Positions 45,643 to 56,035 of a DNA stretch of 64,000 nt are shown one piece after another. Each line of letters begins with the position of its first letter. Positions within the stretch are counted from its first letter, which is position 1. A program made the position numbers and the translations under genes. The notes beneath the pieces are model-generated. The model was not told the DNA's origin. It was given only the letters and a program-made list of their open reading frames with translations, and did no database searches. The stretch lies in assembly GCA_029216955.1 (NCBI GenBank), contig JANAVB010005597.1, forward strand, positions 42,269,311-42,333,310, given 5' to 3'. Source of the stretch: Iris pallida. Taxonomy: Eukaryota > Streptophyta > Magnoliopsida > Asparagales > Iridaceae.

Positions 45643-48360
45643 CAACTTCCAATTTACTTTTTGGACTTGACATAGATCGAAATCGTATGACCCAATATAT
45701 AGTTTTGAACCATGTTGAGTCTACAATGCATATGCCTAGGGGGCACCATCCAATCGAGTTCCCATGTGCTACTTATTTGCTAATGGCACATAAGGCTCAT
45801 TAAACGGATTTTCGGGTCCAATTTGACTAGTAATGCTACTCGGACCCTAACCTAGTTACCCTACTAGTTTGAGCCTAACTAGGAGTAGCAAAACCAAGTA
45901 TACATATATTTAAGGGAATTTTAGAGATTTAATTGCAGCCATATGCAATATTCCCTTATATATTTGGCTTGGTCAAACATCTAAGTACCAAAATAGGAAA
46001 TCTATTAATAATAGTATGATTTGGAGAACAAAATCCTATCCAAATTAGATCAAACCAAAGCCCATGCACTAAAATATACATACCTATCAAATCCTAACCA
46101 TCCCCCTCTCTCATAACCATCTACTACTCCACAAATCCACCCAATCCTTGCAGCCACCACTCCAAACCCGAAACCCTAGCTGATCCCCCTTTTCTTTCTC
46201 AAAACCCTAATTTTTTCTCAATTTCCGCACCCCATCACCACCACTTACACCACCCTATCATCATCCTCTTCCACCCTAGCAACTGTAGGAGCAACCTTGC
46301 GGCCGCTAGAGAGGTGCACGATGCGCTACTTTGGCAGAACCTCCGCCGAATCGAAGTCTGAAATATTACAGCAGGTTAGTCGATTTGTAGACGATATTTC
46401 ACCCACTTTTTCTCATCCGTTTTACTTCAAACAAAATCTAAGAGTTACCCTTATATGTCTACTCCAACCTCTGATCGTCGGATCCCCTAGTTCCAAGCGG
46501 TTTGTCCATGGCGTCGATTCTACGACAGGGTATCCAGAATCGACGAATTCTGTTGCGGGCCACTTTTCGCCTATCAATGGTCAGTTTCTAAATTTTTGTA
46601 TTTTTATTCAGAATCTAAACATTGATAGCTTTTAGACGCATATCTGATAGTTAGGTTTCGTATCTGTCAACTATTTTTAAAAATTCATGACATTTGCCAT
46701 GTCACCTAACTCCGAAAATTTTTGTTTACTTGTGTCCAAAAGTGTCAAAAATCCACGAATCCATATTAAACTTCATGTTGTGCAAAGTTTAACATTATAA
46801 GTACAATTTTAACTAATTTATAAGACTTTTATAGAATTTATTAATTTTATTTAATCGTTGTTTCGGGGCTAAATTAATGTGTCGAATTGAGGAAGTCATA
46901 TGTGGCATTGACATAAGACCTCTTGTGAAAGGGTTCCCATATTAAAAATATAATTATAACAATATATAAGTATTTATATATAAATTCTAGAGTTTAAATA
47001 TATTATTTTGTTATAATTATAAAGTATTTACGAGAGGATTTGATACCTTATGTACTTATACAATAGCTGCAGTGTAGTAACAACGTTATGGCAACTATGA
47101 GACGTAGATACTCATATAATTTATATATGGTGTGTTGATATAGAATATTAAATATAGTATATTATTATAGGTGAGCTTGGAAGGATCGACAAGGACACCG
47201 GAGTTGGACAGGCATACCCGCAGACAGCAGTTACAAGCAAGCGTGACTTGCTTTCGTTACAGATAATTATTTTTTATTTTGTTGTTCTTTTTTATTAGCA
47301 TTACATGACGTAGGACGTTGATACTTAGTGTCCGTTTATAGACGGGTGTCGATACCATGATAGTGACATCGAGTATTGACATTAGACATTACGTACATAC
47401 TGATGTGTCCATTGACACAATTGACCACAGGACACCGATACATTCATCATGCAAGGTTTACATGACTATTCGTGGTATTGACCTCGTGTTAGCATTCTAG
47501 ATTTCTTTATCAGTATTGCTTTTACTTTCGAGATGACTGTACATACTTGATATTGCTAGATTCTAGACATGGGGATTGGGAAGAACTTGACTACAATATC
47601 AGACCTATTGTCGTGTGGCCCATTGTTTAGTGACCTTTATCTTTGTAGCAGAGTAAGGTATTATCACTGTCGAGAATTGATTATCCTTGGTGCCACGACA
47701 CAGGTACTGGGGACAATATCCTGCTGAGGTGCTAGTGAGCCTTAATGGAAGGGGTCTGGTATTCTAGAAAAGTATCTCACTTGCATAACACGTAGACGGA
47801 TACAGTAGATTGCCTTATTTCATATTTTCATTTCTGTACCTTGGCATGTATATTATGCACCTTTCTAGTCCCCTGAGGACCTGGCTATTCCCCAGGCTTA
47901 GACGAAGCTGAAGACTACCCGGAGGTTTACGGTTCGGGAGCTGAGATCGGAGGCGTACCGGCACAGGAGGACAAGATAGTGACAAAGAATTTTTCGTGAT
48001 CATGTTATCTTCATATTTAGTCTTGCTACATTATTTTCTTCTCTTTTCATCAGACTTGTAGTTAATTTTTACTTTGTTTCTATTTCTATGGTTTCGGGAT
48101 GTTTTACCTGCACATACTTCATTACTTTTATTGCTGGATATTGGAAACATTTCCTTATTTATTCTTGATCTCTTTGTGGACTCTGTGGATGTGATTAGAT
48201 GTATATACATGTGGACTGTGTTGTATTTCTGGGTGTTATCATGATTTACAGCTTAGGTATTTTGATAATGAGCTTGATGTGCAGCTTGGCCCATTAGTGA
48301 AGTGCTGCTGGCATATATTCGTATAGTTGGCCCTATGTATTTTGGGGCTGGGATGTTACA
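45643..48360 (+). repeat. TEK-F 3' LTR, right part
   Basis: Runs to GGGCTGGGATGTTACA at 48360, a typical Tekay-like LTR end. Around 46090-46370 it has a CT-rich, AAACCCTA-containing stretch and a 112-codon frame (46297-46635) with no domain. The end is inferred from the CA terminus and from length agreement with LARD-D; no second LTR is available for comparison. Confidence 0.65.
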
Positions 48361-48559
48361 AATAGATCCTATACAGAGCACTTATAACATGACAGGAAAG
48401 GAATGAGGCGTATTCACCTTGCGTCGGTGCAAGGACGAGTGTGTCAGCGTTAGTAAGAAGTCACGAAACAATACGAGATTGCTATTGGTTGCCTGCTTGC
48501 TTATGCGAATCGAAATAACATGCTTGTCATGATATCATGTCCTACTACTTTCGAATATT
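48361..48559. other. Flank right of TEK-F
   Basis: No gene, repeat or element boundary recognised. It may be the decayed continuation of the mobile-domain fragment next to it. Confidence 0.4.
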
Positions 48560-48946
48560 TCATTCGGGCCACCAACGCTCTACTAGACTGAGGATCAAGT
48601 CTCTATCGTGACGTAGAGAACGTATTTGATCAACGTACTGAAAACCAAATATGTGCAACAAAGCTTCTTGATCATTAGTCAACCTCCAAAAACCAAGTTG
48701 GCCCTCATAGTGCCATGTGGCATGTTCTCGACACTGCACACCCCTTTTATAATCACATAGCTATATATAAAATATATGAACTATGTTATTACTAAACATA
48801 TAAAATATAAATTTTATTGACTAACACAATTAAAATTAATATACCTCTCTAGTAAATATCAGACTAGATATGTGCGATTCGCGCTGCTTCTTAATCAATT
48901 CTGTAGTTGGCCTCCCTGGTATATGACCATCGTTTTGGCTAGCCAT
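48560..48946 (-). pseudogene. Two-exon fragment resembling the plant mobile domain (PMD)
   Basis: Minus strand. Exon 1 is 48946-48845 (ATG, 34 codons). A 111-bp AT-rich intron with GT...AG ends (48844-48734) follows, and exon 2 is 48733-48560 (57 codons, then TGA). The phase is conserved across the intron. Exon 2 has an LLHIFGFQYVDQI stretch and LILSLVERWWPE; in the plant mobile domain (PF10536; MAIN/MAIL proteins and related transposon-carried copies) the motif is LVERWRPET followed by NTFHL. The TGA falls exactly where that Thr is expected and the next codons (Asn, Ile) still fit, so this is probably a truncated pseudogene. It could be a host gene remnant or cargo of an older transposon. 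The family call is moderate; the splice model is inference. Confidence 0.45.
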
Positions 48947-49005
48947 CTGTAAAAAGATCGATGGTTGTTAAAACGCATATTTAAATAGTCATAGTTAGGA
49001 TTTAC

Positions 49006-50090
49006 TGTCACGCCCCAGAACCAGAATACTGGAGAGCGGGGGACAGACACAACCAGCTACATATATAGAAGTGTAATCTACCTCGATATACGGTCACGGT
49101 TGTCTAGATGTATGAGGGTTTATCTACAAGCCATCAGTCTCTTATGGTTAAGAACAAGCCTAGTGTCTCAATCTCAAGCAAATAATAATAGTTACAAGAT
49201 ATTAGACCATCAGATATTCAATAGTAAGGCATCCCATACATTTCATATACAAATGATCATGAAGCTAGTAGTACAAAATACGAGGACTAGCAAGAGTTTC
49301 ATTCATACATGATCAACCCTAGGATTTGTCAATCATGTTACAGCCCTTAGGCAGACACAAAATATAAGTATTCAGCACGAGCTAACACTTGCTCGGTGGC
49401 TAAATGCCTCAAAAGAATAATTTAAAATAGAGTAGGAGAACAAAATAAAACCCATTCGTTGCCAGGGTTACGTCTAGTGTTCACCATCTGGCTAGAAGGC
49501 TGGGAGATCCTTGGTTGCTACTTCAAAATCTGGCCATACAAAATCAGCTGGATCAGACCCCAGAAAGAGTAAGTGCCACAAGGGAGGCTTCAGTTAAGAA
49601 CTAAAACCACCATGTCAGAACATAAACCATAATAATAATAGGAAAACATAAAATGTAAATAAGGCAACAAATGACGAGAGGACGAGGAACTATTCCAGAA
49701 ACCAGGTTACAATCCTTAAACCAAACAAGGACCAGGGTTGTAACCCTTCGCCTGAACAGAACCGAGTCTCTAGCCATTTATTGCTAAGAGTAAAGAGTAA
49801 GCAAGCATGTCCTGAGATAGCCATGTACTGGATCTAGACAAGACTAGACAAGATTAGACTCTATCCAATATTTATGGCCAAGCAAAGAGTATGGCTTGAT
49901 ACTTTAACTAACTAGGCTTATCACAAGCCTAGTTACTAATAAGATGCAATGAGATGTTCCGGCAGTCACAAGCCCTGCAGCTATCCAGGTTATCCAGGCG
50001 AGGTTCATGCAAGAGTTATCAAGAATTATTAGGTGACTTTGAGTGCAACACATGACAGTGTACATATTACTTGTTTCAAGAAGTGCCTCA
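49006..50090 (-). repeat. TEK-G LTR fragment (related to TEK-C)
   Basis: It starts TGTCACGCCCCAGAACC and is colinear with the TEK-C LTR 27164-27900 at moderate identity (for example GTGTCTCAATC, TAAGGC, AATGATCATG, GTGCCACAAGGGAG). There is no leader block to its left, so 49006 is the outer edge of a minus-strand element and tttac (49001-49005) would be its target site. It is cut at 50090 by TAT-1; the rest is not in the window. The 70-codon frame inside is not supported. Confidence 0.7.
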
Positions 50091-50993
50091 TGTAGGCCCT
50101 AAAAAATTAAGTTACATCAATCAATAAAGTCAAAGAATCAAAGATATACATCATTCAAGTAAACTGCGCAGATAATGGATTGCGCAGCTCTCAGATTGCG
50201 CACACATCCGATTGTGCAAAGCTGACGTGGCAAGAGTCATTATTACCTGACAACCAAATCATATCTTTGACAACTGACAGCACGGATATCAAGGAGGCTG
50301 TTCGTTTATCGCACCACACAACGCTCGAGGACGGCTGACAGCTGGCAGTGCGATCCATTTCCTGCGCAGTCTAATCCTGCGCAAACCAAAGTCTGCGCAA
50401 ACGAAGTTGGCGCAATCTAAAGTCTGCGCAGTTCAGTGTGCGCTTTCTATCAACACAACTGATAAAGTACACGTGGCATTCATGCCATCAATTGCTCATT
50501 TTGTGGCAACTGCCTATGCACGATCATGCGCATTTCAATCAAATGATGCTATCTGTCCCATACAGTTAACCCATGATCCAGCAACTGCCTGCGCAGTCCA
50601 GTGCTGCGCAAACCAATTGCTGCGCAAACCATCATGCGCAGTCCAGAGTAACTAAAAGTTAGTTATTTCTCAGAACTCTATAAATAGAGTTTCAAGTCTT
50701 CATCCGAGGGGGATCACGAATAAAATATCAGAAATCAGAGAGTTCAGGAGTTCTTGCCCAAGTGCTGCTGCATTCTTCCGAGGCTTTTGCCTTCGACTTC
50801 CGAGGCTTTCTGCCTTCAATTCCAGAGTTGTCTTCAACTTCAGAGGCTTCGTCTTCAAAGTTCACATCGTCCAAGGGATAAAGCAATTGTCATCTAGATT
50901 GGATTCCTAAAGTTGTACCATTCCCAGAATTCAAATTATAATCTTTTACAAAGTTTGTATCAATAAAGTTTTATACTTTTGTTTTTGCAAACA
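50091..50993 (+). repeat. TAT-1 5' LTR
   Basis: TGTAGGCCCT...TTTGCAAACA, 903 bp. U3 carries twelve TGCGCA hexamers between 50165 and 50640, often 14-16 bp apart. The 82-codon frame at 50407-50655 only reflects these repeats. A second copy is not in the window, so boundaries rest on comparison with TAT-3 and the position of the PBS. Confidence 0.8.
50679..50688 (+). promoter_or_regulatory. TATA box of TAT-1 LTR
   Basis: TATAAATAGA, in the same context as TAT-3 and TAT-2. Transcription would start about 30 bp downstream, leaving about 280 bp of R/U5. Confidence 0.8.
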
Positions 50994-50995
50994 AA

Positions 50996-53182
50996 ATGAC
51001 GACTCTGCTGGGGACGACTTTCTCCTCCGACGAGGAAGTGACAACTCAATGTGATGTAGCGTCTATCGGAAAGACGCAGAAGACACTGGTTGTAAAAATC
51101 AACCAGACAGCCTATGAATCCATGATCAACTCCAAGACCGCTCCTCGCACTGCAACCACTGCTGCCATAAGCAAAGTGCGCTCAGAGTGGGTCCCAAAGA
51201 CTGCTGCGCATTCTATCAATGTAGCCAGCAAATCTCCTGCACAATCTGCCAGTAAGTCTGCTGCGCAGTTCAGTACTTCTATCACCAAATCCAGTACACA
51301 ATCTGTCTCTGCCACTGCTGCGCAGTCTGCTATGGCCAGTGCACAAAAGACTTCATATGCTGCCATGGCTAAGTATAAAACTCCTATGCCTCTGGCGCAA
51401 TTGGCTGCTAAACTTCCTGTGCAAAACAACATTCCAGCAACCAGAGTGCAACCTAAACACTCTGTGGCAAGAACTCCTGCGCAAAGTATTCCTGCACAAT
51501 CCAAGAGTGACAGCCTTTTGGCTAAACTCTCTTCTTCTTCTCATAACAAAGGAAGAGATTCTACTCCTCTTCCCAAATACCCTATTGCCTCTGCGCAATC
51601 CACTGGGGGTAGTCCTTTGGCTATTCCTCTTTCTCTTCAAAACAAAGGGAAAAGCCCGTTGGTCTTTTCTCAAACTTCCTTGTCCCATGACTTGGAAGAC
51701 AACAGAGGGAAACGCTCTTTAGCTAACCCTTCATCACAAAATAAAGGAAAAGGCCCTTTGGTCTTTTCTCAATCTTCTTCAGTCTTTACTGAAGAGGATC
51801 CATCTGAATGTGCCTTGGCACCAATCAGTACTAGAACTCTTTCAAATAAGGATTCTTCTTTCTTTTATAACAAGAGCACTTGTACTAATCAAAGAGATAT
51901 TCTGCCTACTCCGGTAGCAGAATTCCAAGACCTCCCAACTCTTAAAATTTCCCGTTTCAGACAGGGAAAACTGTTAGTGTCTCAAACAGAAACCCCTGGG
52001 GGTGAATTTGCTGATCTCAGAACTTATCTCAACCGACCCACTTCGGTAAAATACAAACAGCCAATGCCGAAAATCAAACATCATCAGAAACAAATCTCCA
52101 AGGTCAAAAATCCTGACACTTATGCCAATGAAGTGAGCACTTCCCTGTATACTCTAGGGACTAAACATTTAAAGAATCGGAATCATGTTCCAAATGTTAT
52201 CAAAGAACAAATCTCTCAGAGTTTTCCTCGTTCTGCTGCTGTTTCTGATCTTCGAGAACATCTCAGACAAAAGCGGGATATCATCACAACACCTTCAGTT
52301 CAACCATCTGATCATCATTGCAATCATAAAGTCATCATCCAATGTTGCTGTCAAACAACAAAACGATCTATTTTCGATCGTCTGACTTTTGCTAAATCTG
52401 AACCTATGTCAGAGGAAGACGAAGTCTTGTATGCTTCTGTTAACATGACTTTCCGAGACACTGGGGGTAAAAGATGCTCTAAGTATGGTAGACTCCGCAA
52501 GCCAAGTCAGCGGTATTTAGAATTACTCCAAGAAGAATCTTCCGAAGGAGTGTTTCAACATACCCGTTCTCGAAGCCGAGATACAATCGGTCAAAGGAAT
52601 CTTCCTCAAAACCCTTCAGGTTATTCTTCCTCAGACTATGATGCATATAGTGAAAGCTCTGAACAGACGGTGTCTTCTACTGTACTAAGAGAAGTGACAG
52701 CTTATGTTGTCACTGATGATCCAGATGCTTCAACTTCTACAAATCAAGAACAGCGAATCGCTGCACTTGAAGACAAGCTAAAAACCATGGCTGAAATGGT
52801 TGCTAATATGCATTCTATCAGTGTAGCACAACATGCTACACCACCTACCGTACTACCTGCAAATCCTGAAATCATAGCATCATCAGTACCTGTCAATGCT
52901 GGATTGGGGGTAGCACCTACTCAAATACCTCCTGTACAAGTTCAAACTACACCAAGTCAATCAGGAGCTGGGGGTAGTGCTTACAATGTTGTTCCTCCTC
53001 CTACTATTCTAACTCAACCTGCTCCTTCTTCGTCATCAGAAGATGCCAATGAAGCTGTCAAACTCTTGCGAACTCAGTTCGAAGCCTTTAAAGAGAAAGA
53101 CAACTTACAAAGATTAGGAATCAAGCAGCCCTATCCAGTTGAATGGAAGGAAGTCCCGTTCCCGCCGAAGTACAAATCCTAA
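50996..53182 (+). CDS. TAT-1 N-terminal Gag extension (ORF1 part)
   Basis: 728 codons from ATG 50996 to a stop at 53180. Residues 2-8 are encoded by the PBS itself (TTLLGTT). Features in order: a conserved segment TLVVKINQTAYESMI (about residues 29-45); a Ser/Ala-rich zone (residues 64-125) with three 19-residue repeats beginning TAAHS, SAAQF and TAAQS; basic-polar linkers; a Cys/His cluster HHCNHKVIIQCCCQTT at about residue 440; the RSIFDRLTF motif just after it; and a probable coiled coil (about residues 580-605) before a Pro-rich end. TAT-2 keeps all these landmarks, so this is a real domain of the polyprotein rather than chance. Its last codons read PPKYK and should run straight into capsid, as in TAT-2; a deletion of about 7 nt near 53170 shifts the frame. 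Function is unknown. Confidence 0.8.
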   Translation: MTTLLGTTFSSDEEVTTQCDVASIGKTQKTLVVKINQTAYESMINSKTAPRTATTAAISKVRSEWVPKTAAHSINVASKSPAQSASKSAAQFSTSITKSSTQSVSATAAQSAMASAQKTSYAAMAKYKTPMPLAQLAAKLPVQNNIPATRVQPKHSVARTPAQSIPAQSKSDSLLAKLSSSSHNKGRDSTPLPKYPIASAQSTGGSPLAIPLSLQNKGKSPLVFSQTSLSHDLEDNRGKRSLANPSSQNKGKGPLVFSQSSSVFTEEDPSECALAPISTRTLSNKDSSFFYNKSTCTNQRDILPTPVAEFQDLPTLKISRFRQGKLLVSQTETPGGEFADLRTYLNRPTSVKYKQPMPKIKHHQKQISKVKNPDTYANEVSTSLYTLGTKHLKNRNHVPNVIKEQISQSFPRSAAVSDLREHLRQKRDIITTPSVQPSDHHCNHKVIIQCCCQTTKRSIFDRLTFAKSEPMSEEDEVLYASVNMTFRDTGGKRCSKYGRLRKPSQRYLELLQEESSEGVFQHTRSRSRDTIGQRNLPQNPSGYSSSDYDAYSESSEQTVSSTVLREVTAYVVTDDPDASTSTNQEQRIAALEDKLKTMAEMVANMHSISVAQHATPPTVLPANPEIIASSVPVNAGLGVAPTQIPPVQVQTTPSQSGAGGSAYNVVPPPTILTQPAPSSSSEDANEAVKLLRTQFEAFKEKDNLQRLGIKQPYPVEWKEVPFPPKYKS
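50997..51014 (+). other. TAT-1 primer-binding site within the coding start
   Basis: TGACGACTCTGCTGGGGA, 3 nt after the LTR. TAT-2 has the intact form TGGCGACTCTGCTGGGGA, the tRNA-Arg-type site known from Ogre elements. In TAT-1 the third base is A, which would mispair with the tRNA CCA end. The ATG at 50996 overlaps it. Confidence 0.85.
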
Positions 53183-54792
53183 CAATCTCCTTGTTCGATG
53201 GCAGTACTTCCCCTAGTCAATTCATCAATCATTTTGAGGTAATGACCATTCAACTCCAGCCAAATGACGCTCTTCTTACCAGAGTGTTTGTCGGTTGTTT
53301 AGCCGGCGTAGCATATGACTGGTATAGAAGTTTGCCCGATGGTTGCATTACTTCCTTTTCAGGTCTCAAACAAATCTTTCTGGAATGGTTCTATGAAGGA
53401 TTTAATGATATGACTATGTCGGCTCTCAATAAAATCAAACAGAAACATAATGAAACTGCTGAGAGCTTTATCGAACGGTTCCGCCGTGAAGCCTTAAAAA
53501 TGCCTCCCGGGACTCCAGCTGCTGTCACTATTGATACTTGTAAAGCAAATCTATTGCCTATTATCAGTATGTGGACGGGATCTATCCAATTCCAAGATTG
53601 GCCCTCATTCATTGTCAACGCCAAAGCTGCTGAAGTGAGTGCCGAGAAGTTCAAACAATTGGGGGTACAAATGTCTAATTCTGATCGAGATGAACATCAG
53701 ACTTCAGGTGGTGGCAATCGCCAGAACAATCGCAAAGCAAAAGAGACTTTGAACATTAATTTGAACAAAAACAAAGAATCTTTGGCTGTCAATGTGGCTC
53801 AGCCTACATCCACTCCTACTCCTTCTGCACCTCCACCGAGGAAACCTCGTCCGAAAGTGGAATATTCCTTCGATGAGAATGACACTGCAAGCATCTTTGA
53901 GTGTTTACTCAAAAGCAATAAAATTCAACTCCCGGACCCAAAGAAACCTGATAAAGTCGGTAAGACAGATCATCCTAAATATTGTGTCTATCACAGGTTT
54001 ATTGGACATCCTACTCGAGCATGCTATGTGCTCAAGGGCAAAATTCAGGAGCTTGTCAATGCTGGTGTAGTCACTCTGCGGCAAGATGAGAAGACTGTTA
54101 CTGCGAACATGGTTTCAGTCCAGTTTGGGGACTTCCCTCCACAGATGGTACAGCACGGTGTCATTCCAATTCCCAAAGCTACTCTTGAGATTGAAAATCT
54201 CCCACTTCCACCAAATGAAGGTCTTACTCCCTTGTCTCTTAACAACGGTGAAATTATGTGGATCCATCCCGATCTTGCTCCGGAATTCAAAGTGTCCTCT
54301 TCTTCCAAGAAGAAAGCTCGTTCTAAAGGCAAAACCAAAATTTGCAACATGGTGTCTTTTGATCCCATAGTTGACGAAGAGATTCTGTTAGGCACCAGAT
54401 CAGGGAAAGCCTATTTGAAAGATTATTCTGAAGGTCAAAAGGATCCTGCTTCTTCTTCTGAACCTACTCCAGCACAACCTGCTTCCACTGAAGAGGTCCC
54501 TTCTACATCTTCACCAGTTGTAGTATCTATTCCTTCCAAGCCAATGACGGCTGACAAAGGTAAGCAACAAGTCCGTTTTGACAAGCCCTTGAAGAAATCA
54601 TCTTCTACAGGACTTGAAAAGCCATATAACTTTGATATATTGGCTCAACTGGCCAATACACCGGCTAGGCTATCAATCTTTGAGCTCTTGCGCCTTTCTA
54701 AAGAGACTCGAGAAGCTCTAAGTGAAGCTCTGATGCAGGCTGAAACTTGCTTAACTCTGCTCAAAAAGCCGGAATCAGAACCAGTCTCTTGA
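53143..54792 (+). pseudogene. gag: TAT-1 gag (capsid core and CHHC knuckle)
   Basis: Frame after the shift, usable from about 53170 (QILTISLFDGSTSP). The capsid core spans roughly 53170-53680: FINHFEVM, AYDWYRSLPDG, WFYEGFND and ESFIERFRREALKMPPG. A Tat-type zinc knuckle with spacing C-X2-H-X4-H-X4-C (CVYHRFIGHPTRAC) lies at 53983-54024, in place of the CCHC type. A conserved GVIPIPKATLE-like stretch follows near 54160, then a Ser/Pro-rich linker. TGA at 54790 ends the frame, but the same frame continues beyond it with ITFTQDDMLL near 54829, so the stop is probably a point mutation and gag was fused to pol. The role is particle assembly and RNA binding. Confidence 0.85.
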
Positions 54793-54844
54793 CATCACTG
54801 TCATAGTGTTTTGGAGTTGATTCCAAATATTACTTTCACTCAGG

Positions 54845-56035
54845 ATGATATGCTGCTGGAAGATAATAGACATGATCGTCCTCTCTACTATACAGGATAT
54901 GTTGATGAAGGTCGATCGTATCCTGATAGATCCAAGGTCTGTACTTAGCATCATGCTAAAGACAATGCTAGATGCGTTGAAGATACCAGTGCATAGTCTT
55001 TCGAGCACAATCACTACTATCTTGGGATTTAACCAAGGAAAGAGTGAACCTTTGGGCAAGATCCGCTTAAAACTTCAAATAGGCAATCTTCGTACAAAGG
55101 TAACCTTTTATATCATTGACAATCATGGTTGTTCTTACAACGCTCTTCTGGGAAGACCATTCCTCCATGAACACAATGTTGTTCCCTCAACTCTTCATCA
55201 ATGCTTTAAATACGTCGATGATAAAGGACAAGTTCACAAGGAAGTTGCAGACCTTTATCCTTTCAAGGGCGTTGAAGCGTATTGCAACGATGCCAGTATG
55301 TACAAGGAGGAATTTATGAAAGTGGTATTGGCCATGGATACTGAAGAAGATCAAAAAGCAGTGCCCAATGAAACTCTCATCATACCTGTCAAAGGGCGTG
55401 TTTCTCATCCTCAGTCTTCTAAACCACTGGCTATTCACTTGCCGGTTCAGGAAAAATTAGTTGATGCTGATCAAAATCAAAGGGAGCTCACCTCTTCTGA
55501 GCCACTTGTTATTGATTTACGTCGTAACAAGGACAAAAAGCAGCTCACTTCTTCTGAGCCACTTGTTGTTGATTTAACTCGCAACAAAGAAAAAAGGGAG
55601 CTCACCTCTTCTGAGCCACTTGTTATTGACCTTTATCGTAATAAGCCTCCTCCACGTTCTTCTTCTCCCCCTCTTGTAATCAATCTGACCAAGCCTGCTA
55701 AGGCTAAAGGTCCTGATGTAAATACAGATGTAAATATCAATAAAAAAACATCTACTTTCCAGTATACTGATGTTATTTATCATACTAAATATTATTTGGA
55801 TATGTTAGATAGCTTTCAGTCATTTACAATGGGAGTTGTACAATCTCTTCAAACAGAAGTTTTATGTGAATATCCAAAAGATTCATATCGTATTGTTCCT
55901 GCTCGCAAGAAAGGCGACAGTCCAATACTTTTTAGTAAAAGACCGGAACAAAAATTTAGCTACACGGATGATAGCAAAGTTAACGACATCTTCAATTTCG
56001 TCGTTACAGTCAACAATCAAAAGACATCGTCCGAA
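54845..56035 (+). pseudogene. pro: TAT-1 protease and repeat-containing linker
   Basis: Frame 2 becomes meaningful after a frameshift near 54905. The active-site region reads RILIDPRSVLSIM near 54918-54960, where Tat proteases usually have D-S/P-G-S; Arg in place of Gly would be expected to impair catalysis. The second half is typical: YNALLGRPFLHEHNVVPSTL near 55138-55195, then HQCFKYV. From 55484 there is a linker with three 19-residue repeats starting ELTSSEPLVIDL and a fourth partial one. Another frameshift near 56030 separates this part from RT. The enzyme would cut the polyprotein; this copy is very likely inactive. Confidence 0.8.
55484..55700 (+). repeat. 57-bp coding tandem repeat in TAT-1
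   Basis: Units 55484-55540, 55541-55597 and 55598-55654 plus a diverged fourth. Each encodes 19 residues with the core LTSSEPLV(I/V)DL. The exact multiple of three keeps the frame. Confidence 0.9.

Larger units (their letters stand above)
40142..48360 (+). mobile_element. TEK-F, 5'-truncated Tekay-like element
   Basis: Plus strand: non-coding leader-like region (40142-41111), pol relic (41112-42570), polypurine tract (to 42676), and 3' LTR (42677-48360, split by a solo LTR). Removing the solo LTR and its duplicated pentamer gives an LTR of about 3.0 kb, close to LARD-D's 3.1 kb. The left part was cut off at the TAT-3 insertion or rearrangement. Confidence 0.8.

Noticed and set aside
51112..51688. 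Antisense frames of 110-130 codons opposite the TAT-1 extension
   Set aside because: Shadow frames caused by the repeated GCGCA codons on the coding strand; no motif.
53150..53185. Programmed frameshift between the TAT-1 extension and gag
   Set aside because: TAT-2 has both parts in one frame and its sequence is longer here, so a small deletion in TAT-1 is the simpler explanation.
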